Source: Neorhodopirellula lusitana (GTDB lineage: Bacteria > Planctomycetota > Planctomycetia > Pirellulales > Pirellulaceae). From it: 36,974 bases of DNA. Both the position numbers and the translations under genes were made by a program. The notes under the pieces are model-generated. The model searched no databases, was not told where the DNA came from, and worked only from the letters and a program-made list of their open reading frames with translations. Positions 28,152 to 34,431 of the stretch are shown one piece after another. Within the stretch, counting starts at the first letter, position 1. Each line of letters begins with the position of its first letter. The stretch lies in NCBI RefSeq assembly GCF_900182915.1, contig NZ_FXUG01000029.1:1-36974 (forward strand). Direction: 5' to 3'.

Positions 28152-28470
28152 AAGGTGTCAGGTACCGGCTTGGCAGTTTAGGTGAATCCTTTAGCGTTTG
28201 GAAACTTTCGTGGCCGACCTCGTGATCTCATGGTCATCCCCAGATCAACGCGTCGGACGACCGACTCAACCCACGTTTCTTCGCCGAAGGGAAATCCTCG
28301 CATTTGCCACCCAATGCAATCGTTTGATTTCCTTGTCACTCAACACCACGGTAACGCATCAAATCCAGTCCCGATGCCGGGGGATCGGCCACTTCGAGAG
28401 CAAAGACTTTTCCTTCGCAGTGCCGTGCCTCTAGCGATGCAAGCTACCCAAGCGACAGGCATCCGTAGCA
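28152..28470 (-). pseudogene. RAYT transposase remnant, copy 3 (3' part)
   Basis: From AAGGTGTCAGGTACCGGCTT at 28155 the DNA matches copies 1 and 2 across the C-terminal third (minus-strand KEKSLLSKWPIPRHRDWI, VVLSDKEIKRLHW). Similarity stops at about 28466 (GACAGGCATCCG), just before the part encoding YVERN. Beyond that point lies the cassette array. The fragment contains stops and is dead. Confidence 0.8.
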
Positions 28471-28474
28471 GTGT

Positions 28475-28516
28475 ATCCGGTCACTGGTCCACTCCAGTGC
28501 TTCGGGATGGTTATCC
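28475..28516 (-). other. Short or truncated attC-like site 1 (left end of array)
   Basis: In gene direction it begins GGATAACCATCCCGAAGCAC, matching the AACCAT-N4-TGCACCGGAG side of the other sites. It then shows CACTGGAG/CCAGTG pairing, but breaks off at the RAYT fragment before a GTT core. Confidence 0.55.
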
Positions 28517-28981
28517 ACTACGCGCTATGCTCGTCGACCTCGCTCTTACGAACGACAGGCAGTAGTATAGAGGAGCAAGAAACACCACGATCGCCTGGGG
28601 GCCAGCATAGAACAAGCTCGAAAAGCCAAACGACGCAAAGTCGCGTTCCCAGTAGAAGCCAAACATGATCCACATTGCAATCATGAGCGTCGGAGCAAGG
28701 ATGATTGGCAAGGAACTGGAAATTGTTGCCGAACCGCGATACTCGCCGACAGCACCGAGGCAAGATGCCGCAAGCAGATAAACAGTTGGTGCGAATATTG
28801 CAATCCAGTGGAACAGAGTCATGTCTGCGCGTTGAAAACCGATAAATAGCGGAACGTACCGATAAGCGATTAGTGCTGCGGAGAGTGCAAGCAAGGATGC
28901 AAGCATCCGGTATCGCGGAGGCGGCCCTGGGTCAGCGCGCGATTCTACGACGGACGGCTTATATGGATTCTGCGGCGTCAT
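28511..28981 (-). CDS. Cassette gene: four-helix membrane protein with N-P-Y start
   Basis: The product has 156 aa from ATG 28981 (MTPQNPYKPSVVESRAD); an ATG at 29002 would add seven residues, and neither has a clear Shine-Dalgarno. After a polar head come about four hydrophobic helices: MLASLLALSAALIAYRYVPLFI, WIAIFAPTVYLLAASCLGAV, LPIILAPTLMIAMWIMFGF and GPQAIVVFLAPLYYCLSFV. No family is recognised. The NPY-x-P start recurs in other cassette proteins here. Its stop overlaps the terminal attC-like site, and the next attC lies about 40 bp upstream of the start. Confidence 0.65.
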   Translation of the reverse strand: MTPQNPYKPSVVESRADPGPPPRYRMLASLLALSAALIAYRYVPLFIGFQRADMTLFHWIAIFAPTVYLLAASCLGAVGEYRGSATISSSLPIILAPTLMIAMWIMFGFYWERDFASFGFSSLFYAGPQAIVVFLAPLYYCLSFVRARSTSIARSG

Positions 28982-29018
28982 GAAAAAGAGGGGTTCAGCC
29001 ATGAGAGATGCTTCACTC

Positions 29019-29113
29019 GGGTAACGTGGGCGACACACGGGCGGCGGCGGTTGACCTGCAAGCAAACGCGAACGACGACCACCATCGCTCCGACATCATC
29101 GCATCGTTATCGG
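29019..29113 (-). other. attC-like site 2
   Basis: Outer boxes are GGGTAAC (29019-29025) and GTTATCG (29106-29112). The intervening DNA is rich in imperfect complementarity (ACGGGCGGCGG, CGACCACCATCGCTC). It lies between two minus-strand genes. Confidence 0.65.
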
Positions 29114-29214
29114 CCAGTCTAGCGGCGTCTGTGCGATCATGCGCTCAAGTAAGGAGAAAAAAAGAACGGGCCTCATCACATCGTAAAATGTTACTCGTGA
29201 ATCGTCGGAGACGG

Positions 29215-29430
29215 TTAGCGATTCAAATCTCGACGTTCGTCGCTTGATTTGTAACGCAACCACCATGCATGGCCCACTAGCAGAAGGCAAGTTCCCGCGA
29301 CAAGGCAACCAACATCAGGCAGCGCATCCGGCGCGACAATTCCGAGTCGCGTTGCTAGCGCAAGAAGTGTTAGCGTTAACCCGACACCGGTGCAGATCCC
29401 TAACGAATAGACTTGACTAAAATTGGGCAT
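29215..29430 (-). CDS. Cassette gene: 71-aa two-helix membrane protein
   Basis: The product MPNFSQVYSLGICTGVGLTLTLLALATRLGIVAPDALPDVGCLVAGTCLLLVGHAWWLRYKSS... has two hydrophobic helices joined by a short loop, with a positively charged C-terminus. No family is recognised. No Shine-Dalgarno precedes the ATG, which lies about 80 bp after the upstream attC core. Between its stop and attC site 2 lie about 100 bp without a gene. Confidence 0.5.
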   Translation of the reverse strand: MPNFSQVYSLGICTGVGLTLTLLALATRLGIVAPDALPDVGCLVAGTCLLLVGHAWWLRYKSSDERRDLNR

Positions 29431-29511
29431 TGTGAACTAGACGATGTTGGTGGAAGTAGCACGTTGAAAACAGCAACACGAATGCGAAACGACTGCGGCC
29501 TAGACCGCCAA

Positions 29512-29595
29512 CAGTAACGATCACGTGGTCGCCGCGAACGACTAACCACCCCTGTAGATCCAACTCAGTGACTCAGGTGCATCGTCTGGTTCGCC
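29512..29595 (-). other. attC-like site 3 (overlaps end of thioredoxin-like gene)
   Basis: In gene direction it begins GGCGAACCAGACGATGCACC, matching the consensus AACCAT-N4-TGCACCGGAG, and ends at GTTACTG (29512-29518 on the complement). The gene to its right stops inside it. The outer box GGCGAAC complements the first bases of the same cassette (ATTCGCC at 29985-29991) with one mismatch. Confidence 0.65.
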
Positions 29596-29964
29596 GTGCT
29601 TTTCTTGTTGGTCGATCCAATCTCGGAACTTTCGGGTTAGAACGTCACGCTCCTGCAATCCGACTAGCGTGTCGATGTGCGAACAGCCACGAAAGAACCC
29701 AAGTGCCGGAAGGTTTAGAACGCGACACGCTCGAATGAAGTCCCAAAATTCTCTACGATCGGTATCCATGCACAAAAAAGTGATCTCTTGATCAAACTCC
29801 GCCCTGACTGCGGCAAGAACGGCGTCCATCGCTTTGTCAACGTTATTCCACGTCGCCCAAAAATGCACTACAGACAAATGATTCCCGGACAACTCATGCT
29901 CGAGTGTCTCCATTGTCACAGCTCGTGCTGAGGGTTGCCAATTTCTTGGACGCGACGGTTGCAT
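29542..29964 (-). CDS. Cassette gene: thioredoxin-fold protein without CxxC
   Basis: I choose the ATG at 29964 (140 aa), because the fold appears to begin at ARAVTMETLEHEL and sequence further upstream is attC DNA; an ATG at 29913 is possible. The pattern VTMETLEHELSGNHLSVVHFWATWNNVDKAMDAVLAAVRAEFDQEITFLCMDTDRREFWDFIRACRVLNLPALGFFRG follows thioredoxin secondary structure, with the cis-proline region at LNLPALGFF. Where WCGPC would be, it has WNNVDK, so it cannot do thiol-disulfide exchange. It may bind a partner or be a decoy. The last residues are encoded inside the following attC. Confidence 0.7.
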   Translation of the reverse strand: MQPSRPRNWQPSARAVTMETLEHELSGNHLSVVHFWATWNNVDKAMDAVLAAVRAEFDQEITFLCMDTDRREFWDFIRACRVLNLPALGFFRGCSHIDTLVGLQERDVLTRKFRDWIDQQEKHGEPDDAPESLSWIYRGG

Positions 29965-29984
29965 TCGATTCCAGTTAGGTCGTT

Positions 29985-30081
29985 GGCGAATGCCCCGCAT
30001 CACCGAGGCAGTACGGAAGACTTGAATCCGCAAAACTCCGGTCGCCACACGGCCTGCGGTGCATCCGGATCACTATTCGCC
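29985..30081 (-). other. attC-like site 4
   Basis: Outer boxes GGCGAAT (29985-29991) and ATTCGCC (30075-30081) are perfectly complementary. Inside are CGCATCACCGAGGC on one side and CGGCCTGCGGTGCATCCGG on the other, as in the other sites. The usual AAC/GTT triplets are AAT/ATT here. Confidence 0.6.
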
Positions 30082-30291
30082 CACGCTGGATCAGCATGGG
30101 TAGAGGCTGAGCGTATCAGCGACGAGTCAGCTTCGCATCATGAGCCAGCGATGTCAACCAAAACGGCAGCCCCGCACACGGACATCGCAGGCGAGAATCG
30201 CAACAGCCCCGCAGGAAAAGCAACCGCCCGTTGCCATCGCCATGACTGGGTTGCACCTGAGACGAACTGCCAGTGAGAAAACCAAGGGTTC

Positions 30292-30456
30292 CTACACCCG
30301 CAGAAGATGTATCAACAAACGCATGAACAACACAACCGTCGCCAATACCACCACAACCAAGGCCCCCCATTCGCCCAGCAGCAAGTACCCAGCGCCGCCA
30401 GCGGCGTAGATCAACGCCCTGTAGAGGTAAGGCCTACTGACAATACGCGAAAGCAA
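30292..30456 (-). CDS. Cassette gene: 54-aa membrane protein
   Basis: A small frame starts at TTG 30456 with AAGGGTG just upstream and ends at TAG 30292. It reads MLSRIVSRPYLYRALIYAAGGAGYLLLGEW, then GALVVVVLATVVLFMRLLIHLLRV. It contains two hydrophobic stretches and a basic N-terminus, so probably a small inner-membrane protein. It is the best coding candidate between attC-like sites 4 and 5; an overlapping 84-codon frame has unnatural composition. The remaining 200 bp of this cassette show no other gene. Confidence 0.5.
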   Translation of the reverse strand: MLSRIVSRPYLYRALIYAAGGAGYLLLGEWGALVVVVLATVVLFMRLLIHLLRV

Positions 30457-30469
30457 GATTCACCCTTAA

Positions 30470-30549
30470 TTCCAACGGCGGACAGGCAGAAGACTTTCCA
30501 TTTCAAAAACCGTGCAAGCCGTTTTCCTGTGCATGTCATGGCTCGCCGC
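30470..30549 (-). other. attC-like site 5
   Basis: In gene direction it begins GGCGAGCCATGACATGCACA and ends CCGCCGTTGGAA. The interior CTTTCCATTT and GTGCAAGCC strings are shared with site 11. The outer triplet is AGC instead of AAC. Confidence 0.55.
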
Positions 30550-30568
30550 CACTTGACTGCGAGTAACG

Positions 30569-30928
30569 CTAGTTGCGGACGAGGTTTCTCGGCGGTCTCG
30601 TCACTACAGACCCACGGAGGATTTCAGTCAGCATAAGCGAGACACCGAACAAGATGCAAACCCCGAAGTAGCCACCAAACTACGCACTTACAATCGAAGG
30701 AATACTGAATCCCCACGGCAACAGAAGTGCGATCGCAACAACTCGCACGAGAAGTAACGGAATGGACCGTTTTGCATGGTACCAAATGTGAGTCTTGCAT
30801 ATCGGACAACAGTGCTGCCGTCGATTCCGGCCGAAAATTGGCACACGCATCGCTGCAAAATAGCAGTCGGCGATTTGAGGTGCGCTACAAGATGGGCACA
30901 AGTGACGCGGCTTAAGCGGAATCAGCAT
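30569..30928 (-). pseudogene. Cassette gene: zinc-ribbon membrane protein with in-frame amber codon
   Basis: The first part (82 aa, 30928-30680) reads MLIPLKPRHLCPSCSAPQIADCY...RNRRQHCCPICKTHIWY, then a helix (RSIPLLLVRVVAIALLLPWGF). C11-x2-C14 and C41-x2-C44 form a likely zinc ribbon. After a TAG the same frame stays open for 36 codons: FGGYFGVCILFGVSLMLTEILRGSVVTRPPRNLVRN. This supplies a convincing second membrane helix, as found in related small zinc-ribbon membrane proteins. I infer a nonsense mutation; a functional 82-aa form is possible. AGGGCA about 9 nt upstream of the ATG is a plausible ribosome site. Confidence 0.55.
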
Positions 30929-30955
30929 GAAAGCTGCCCTGAATGATTTTTAGTC

Positions 30956-31066
30956 GGTGAACGCCGGGACCAACGCGCTTAGTGATCATAACGGAGGCGG
31001 TAAAATGGCGAAGCCAAACGCCGGAGCGGAAAGCACTAAACCGCGGTGCATCGCAATGGTTATCTG
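30956..31066 (-). other. attC-like site 6
   Basis: In gene direction it begins AGATAACCATTGCGATGCAC and ends near GTTCACC. GCGCTTAGTG (left) and CACTAAACCGCG (right) form the inner stem. It is about 110 bp, the longest of the set. Confidence 0.65.
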
Positions 31067-31087
31067 CATCGTAGGATACGAGCTATT

Positions 31088-31432
31088 TTAAGAAACCGGT
31101 CGAATCGAAGATCGCAAGACGCGACGAATCCGAAACCAGCAAACGACCCAGCCGGCTAGGGAAATCAGTGCAACCGGCAACAGCACCAAAGTAACGAACA
31201 ATGAATATCGGATACTCCGTGCCAATTCGTCGGGTGCTGGCGTGCTAGCAGCAGTCGAAAGAGCGTAAAAGGCCCGAACCATCCCAAACACGGTCCCCAT
31301 CGGTGCGACAACAATGCACGCAACCGCAAGAACACCGAAAATCCGCTTGAGCTTCCGCATCGCTTTCACATTATTGCCATGCCCGGAGTGGCTATTTAGC
31401 GGAGGGGCGTAAGGCGAAGGCTTATTTTCCAT
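31088..31432 (-). CDS. Cassette gene: two-helix membrane protein
   Basis: The product has 114 aa. The polar head MENKPSPYAPPLNSHSGHGNN is followed by helix 1 (IFGVLAVACIVVAPMGTVFGMV), a loop of about 30 residues, helix 2 (YSLFVTLVLLPVALISLAGWVVCWF) and a basic tail. The SPYAPP start resembles the N-P-Y-x-P starts of other cassette membrane proteins. Function unknown. It lies between attC-like sites 6 and 7; no Shine-Dalgarno is visible. Confidence 0.65.
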   Translation of the reverse strand: MENKPSPYAPPLNSHSGHGNNVKAMRKLKRIFGVLAVACIVVAPMGTVFGMVRAFYALSTAASTPAPDELARSIRYSLFVTLVLLPVALISLAGWVVCWFRIRRVLRSSIRPVS

Positions 31433-31509
31433 TGCAGCATATTTAGCAGGCTAGGCCGATCGAGCGAGGGCGTTTGCACAGGCTTCTGTATTTACAGGAT
31501 TTCAGACGG

Positions 31510-31602
31510 GTAGCGCTACGGTTCATCGGGCGGCGGCGATTGAGTCATCCACTTCCGAAACGGCGACCACCGCTACTCCGTTGCAACCGATGGTTCGCCG
31601 CT
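31510..31602 (-). other. attC-like site 7
   Basis: In gene direction it begins GGCGAACCATCGGTTGCAAC and contains GGAGTAGCGGTGGTCGCCG. The left core reads GCGCTAC where other sites have GTTNNNN, so this end may be decayed. Its right edge coincides with the stop codon of the next gene. Confidence 0.6.
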
Positions 31603-31991
31603 CACCAACTCGGGGGATCGCGGCGAATTTCGGCATCCCTCTCTATTCTGAGCCGCTCAAACTGAGTCTCGGTAATTAGCCCTTGTGCAAATGCGTCCTC
31701 GGGAGACACGAATCGTGTTTGCCCAGGTTTAACTTTGGGCGTTCCGTTCGGCCCCAACTCCAAGATGGGAATAGCTTCCTGTGGTATTTGCATCTCCTCG
31801 ATTGAGAATCCGTTTGCTTCGACGTGCTCGGCCATATACCGAAGAGGGTCTTCCATCTTTTCGGTCGAGAGCGTTATCAGAATCTCGCCTTCGTCGTTGG
31901 CTGACCAGTCGACGAAATCGCCAGCATCTAGCATGCGTCTCGCTGCAGCGTCGAGCTGTATGATTTCGCAGAGTTTGATGGTTACTTGCAA
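31602..31991 (-). CDS. Cassette gene: 129-aa soluble protein of unknown function
   Basis: A frame opens at 32033, but its first codons are attC DNA. TTG at 31991 has CGGAG 6 nt upstream and starts the sensible protein (MQVTIKLCEIIQLDAAARRMLDAGDFVDWSANDEGEILITLSTEKMEDPLRYMAEHVEANGFSIEEMQIP...). The sequence is acidic, with alternating helix and strand and no membrane segment or known motif. The C-terminus FVSPEDAFAQGLITETQFERLRIERDAEIRRDPPSW is helical. The stop codon forms the edge of attC-like site 7. Confidence 0.6.
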   Translation of the reverse strand: MQVTIKLCEIIQLDAAARRMLDAGDFVDWSANDEGEILITLSTEKMEDPLRYMAEHVEANGFSIEEMQIPQEAIPILELGPNGTPKVKPGQTRFVSPEDAFAQGLITETQFERLRIERDAEIRRDPPSW

Positions 31992-32014
31992 TGCGTGCTC
32001 CGTAGTTGTCCTTC

Positions 32015-32105
32015 GGCGAACGACCGGCATCACCGAGCACGGCCTAGGTGGTTTCCATTTGTGAATATCTTACGCCGTGCTTCGTGTAAATGCCATGGTT
32101 CTACA
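32015..32105 (-). other. attC-like site 8
   Basis: In gene direction it begins GTAGAACCATGGCATTTACA and ends CCGGTCGTTCGCC. The inner stem GAGCACGGC / GCCGTGCTTC is clear. Its first box GTAGAAC is the exact complement of GTTCTAC, the first bases of the cassette it terminates. Confidence 0.75.
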
Positions 32106-32118
32106 CAGGATGGCGACG

Positions 32119-32547
32119 TCAACTGCTCCTAAACTCTGCCCTGACGCTTTTGTGAAGAAGCAAAAACAATCCCCAGATTGCGACTGGGATCCCCAGGACA
32201 AATCCTGGTGTCAAACCCGGTAGCAACGACACCACACATGAGGTGAGCGACATGAAATATGAGCTAAGTCGCAACATTTTGATTGCGCCAACGAGGATCA
32301 AGCAATGGGCGCTAAACACGAATGCATACTTCGCAAGAAACCCCCAGTCTCTGACCATCGACAGCGACCACCCGATACTCCGCGAGGCATTGATTAAGTC
32401 CTTCGCGACTACGTACCCAAACCAAGCATCAACCAGAAAGGTCGGCACAAGCAAAATGAGTAGGATTATCGCGGGACGTCTGATCGAGGACGGACGTGTA
32501 GCCCCATCGCTTTCTCCCCGACTGGTAGGAGAGTAAGGGTTGCTCAT
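32119..32547 (-). CDS. Cassette gene: four-helix membrane protein with N-P-Y start
   Basis: The product has 142 aa. The head MSNPYSPTSRGESDGATRPSS is followed by helices PAIILLILLVPTFLVDAWFGYVV, FLAKYAFVFSAHCLILVGAIKML, FMSLTSCVVSLLPGLTPGFV and VLGIPVAIWGLFLLLHKSV. No family was recognised; the head is the N-P-Y-x-P type common in planctomycete membrane proteins. It lies between attC-like sites 8 and 9. Confidence 0.7.
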   Translation of the reverse strand: MSNPYSPTSRGESDGATRPSSIRRPAIILLILLVPTFLVDAWFGYVVAKDLINASRSIGWSLSMVRDWGFLAKYAFVFSAHCLILVGAIKMLRLSSYFMSLTSCVVSLLPGLTPGFVLGIPVAIWGLFLLLHKSVRAEFRSS

Positions 32548-32568
32548 GTATTTGGATCAGTGTCTATG

Positions 32569-32656
32569 GTAGAACGTCCGCCGTCACCGGGCGGCGAGAG
32601 TAAAGTTGACCACCAGGATTCGCGACGAGGACTCTCCGGTGCACGGCATGGTTATC
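32569..32656 (-). other. attC-like site 9
   Basis: In gene direction it begins GATAACCATGCCGTGCACCG and ends CGGTGACGGCGGACGTTCTAC. It is the clearest match to the family consensus. The TAA stop of the upstream gene is formed inside its first core (32652-32654). Confidence 0.8.
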
Positions 32657-33254
32657 TTTCTGATTCCGCGACGGTCGGTTGCCGCACGGTAAATTGATGG
32701 ATCCAACCACCAGATCCGTCCGGCAGCAAGATATGTGTGTCATCTGCAAAGCGATTGAAGCCGGGTAAATCGAACGAGAAGCCGCCATCATAGAGTCTCG
32801 GATGCGTCACGATCAGCGGTCGCCCGTTGGAGTCGAATGCATCTACGTACATCCGTAGATCAACCCGTTTTGCATTCACCGATATCGTGTTGTCAAGAAT
32901 ATCGAGCTTGAGATTGGAGACATCAATGTCGTGGGAATAGTGATCTTCGGGATGCGAATAGCACATCCAGTAGACGCGAAACCCCTCGAACCGCTGCTCA
33001 AGCGGTTTCGGGCAAGATGCTAGGGAATCTTCCGGGACGTAGACGTGGAGTAGATATTCGCCACCATGGTAGGTGCCGATAGCGCCGTCGATGATTGTTC
33101 GGTCGCTAGTGGATATCAATCGAGCGAGAGCTGTAAACGGAATATCGATTCTGTCGCGATTGTACGCGTCCCAGAGGTTGTCCTTGATGTGTTCTTGCTC
33201 TGGTTCCGATAGAACAAGCCAAGCGTCGTACGATTCGGGAGGAAGTCGGTTCAT
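32652..33254 (-). CDS. Cassette gene: 200-aa soluble protein of unknown function
   Basis: The product begins MNRLPPESYDAWLVLSEPEQEHIKDNLWDAYNRDRIDIPFTALARLISTSDRTIIDGAIGTYHGGEYLLHVYVPEDSLASC. There is no membrane segment. It has a beta-rich second half (DVSNLKLDILDNTISVNAKRVDLRMYVDAFD). No family is recognised. The ATG lies only about six bases from the end of attC-like site 10, leaving no room for a Shine-Dalgarno, and the stop codon is inside site 9. This tight packing is typical of cassettes. Confidence 0.7.
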   Translation of the reverse strand: MNRLPPESYDAWLVLSEPEQEHIKDNLWDAYNRDRIDIPFTALARLISTSDRTIIDGAIGTYHGGEYLLHVYVPEDSLASCPKPLEQRFEGFRVYWMCYSHPEDHYSHDIDVSNLKLDILDNTISVNAKRVDLRMYVDAFDSNGRPLIVTHPRLYDGGFSFDLPGFNRFADDTHILLPDGSGGWIHQFTVRQPTVAESER

Positions 33255-33259
33255 TCAGT

Positions 33260-33354
33260 CGGATAACGGTTCGGTTCAGCGCGTGGCGGGAGTGCCCGTG
33301 CAAGCAAACAAAAACGGCGACCACCGCCGCTCCGTTGCAACCGTTGGTTATCCG
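33260..33354 (-). other. attC-like site 10
   Basis: Perfect 8-bp outer boxes CGGATAAC (33260-33267) and GTTATCCG (33347-33354) enclose GGCGGGAGTGCCCG and CGACCACCGCCGCTCCG. In gene direction it begins CGGATAACCAACGGTTGCAA. Confidence 0.8.
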
Positions 33355-33365
33355 TCGTGGTAAAT

Positions 33366-33755
33366 TCACACGCTCCGGGTAGGTGTCGAATAGCCGGAGA
33401 CGACAACGCCGTGCCCGACAATGCGTCCGCCCTCGCGGACGGAAAATGTAGCACCGCAAACCAGTGTGGTGTAGTCAACGCGAGGATGATACATCAGGGT
33501 AAGTGGATAGCGGCCAGATCCAGTCGCAGGGTCTACGATAGAAAGCGATGGGCGAAACAGGACACCCATGTAATGTTCGGTTCCCAAATTGTTCTCATCG
33601 GTCCGCGCTTTGCGATTTGCCCGATCATCAATCGCAAGGTGAGGCATGTAGCGTGTGGTGTCGTCAATCGAAATGCCGCGCGACCGGCCTCCATCGAATG
33701 CATTAAGCATCACAATATCAGCAACGATTCCCGGTTGTGTGTCAGCTTCAATCAC
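33366..33755 (-). CDS. Cassette gene: stand-alone EF-Tu domain-III-like protein
   Basis: The product has 129 aa with a GTG start. The segment EHYMGVLFRPSL...YPLTLMYHPRVDYTTLVCGATFSVREGGRIVGHGVVVSGY follows the C-terminal beta-barrel of EF-Tu, whose signature is F-x-x-R-E-G-G-x-T-V-G-x-G-V-V (here FSVREGGRIVGHGVV, residues 104-118). No GTPase domain is present. Small free-standing proteins of this type have no settled role; binding of a tRNA, ribosome or partner protein is only a guess. It lies between attC-like sites 10 and 11. Confidence 0.65.
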   Translation of the reverse strand: MIEADTQPGIVADIVMLNAFDGGRSRGISIDDTTRYMPHLAIDDRANRKARTDENNLGTEHYMGVLFRPSLSIVDPATGSGRYPLTLMYHPRVDYTTLVCGATFSVREGGRIVGHGVVVSGYSTPTRSV

Positions 33756-33772
33756 GGAGGCTCGAATCCAGT

Positions 33773-33865
33773 CGGATAACGTCTGCCGTCACCGGGCACG
33801 GAGGGACGGCTTTCCATTTGTGAAAGCGCGCAAGCCGAGATCCGTGTGCACGGCTTGGTTATCCG
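33773..33865 (-). other. attC-like site 11
   Basis: Outer boxes CGGATAAC (33773-33780) and GTTATCCG (33858-33865) are perfect complements. In gene direction it contains CCGTGCACACGGA and CCCGGTGACGGCAGAC. The preceding gene reads through almost all of it. Confidence 0.8.
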
Positions 33866-34334
33866 AGACGTCTGGGCAAAGTTGGGAGGCTAGCGATTCG
33901 AGCTCGACAACCGCTTGAAATGCAAGCACAGCCAATGCCGATAGCGTAGCGGACAGCAACGCAGGCCCACCACCGTAAGTCACCGTTGTCATCTGGAGAA
34001 TGTCCCCTTCAACAATCTCGCCGTCGTTGAAGCTGAATCCGACCAACAACGGCAGCAAAAACAGGAGCGAGCTAAAACGCCCCCAGATCCGATGGCCACT
34101 TGGAACGGTGACGCCACAGGACAGCAATCGACGGCTTAGACTCCAAATCCGTTTTAAGCAGACAACGGAGATCACCCCGCCAATCAAAGCGCCGGCACCA
34201 CGAAGGTCAAATGCAGACAGTTGCAATCCAACATCGCGATCCCAAGTCGTCTCGTATCTCCAACAAGTCACACAAATCAAAGCCGCGTAACCCTGGGTGA
34301 TGATTGCGACTTTGAGTTCTGTTGCTAGGTGCAT
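33789..34334 (-). CDS. Cassette gene: multi-helix membrane protein
   Basis: The product has 181 aa from ATG 34334 (MHLATELKVAIITQGYAALICVTCWRYETTWD), which sits about six bases from attC-like site 12. In-frame codons further upstream are attC DNA. Hydrophobic helices include ELKVAIITQGYAALICVTCW, LRGAGALIGGVISVVCLKRIW, WGRFSSLLFLLPLLVGFSF and GGGPALLSATLSALAVLAFQAVV. The last 26 residues (VSDNQAVHTDLGLRAFTNGKPSLRAR) are translated attC sequence. No family is recognised. Confidence 0.65.
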   Translation of the reverse strand: MHLATELKVAIITQGYAALICVTCWRYETTWDRDVGLQLSAFDLRGAGALIGGVISVVCLKRIWSLSRRLLSCGVTVPSGHRIWGRFSSLLFLLPLLVGFSFNDGEIVEGDILQMTTVTYGGGPALLSATLSALAVLAFQAVVELESLASQLCPDVSDNQAVHTDLGLRAFTNGKPSLRAR

Positions 34335-34340
34335 TTCAGT

Positions 34341-34431
34341 CGGATAACGTTTGCGATAACCGGGTGGCCGCGGTTGATCTTTCATTTGAAAACGCGCTGC
34401 CGGCCACGCCGCGTTCATCACTTGGTTATGT
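34341..34431 (-). other. attC-like site 12
   Basis: Boxes CGGATAAC (34341-34348) and GGTTATG (34424-34430). The inner stem is GGTGGCCGCGG / CGGCCACGCC. The TAA stop of the EVE-HNH gene (34426-34428) lies in its GTTA core. Confidence 0.8.

Noticed and set aside
30116..30370. 84-codon minus-strand frame in the small-membrane-protein cassette
   Set aside because: Glycine/cysteine-rich, low-quality sequence; the overlapping 54-aa frame has a ribosome site and real membrane helices.
33106..33459. 117-codon minus-strand frame spanning attC-like site 10
   Set aside because: It translates through the attC palindrome and overlaps two better genes in other frames.
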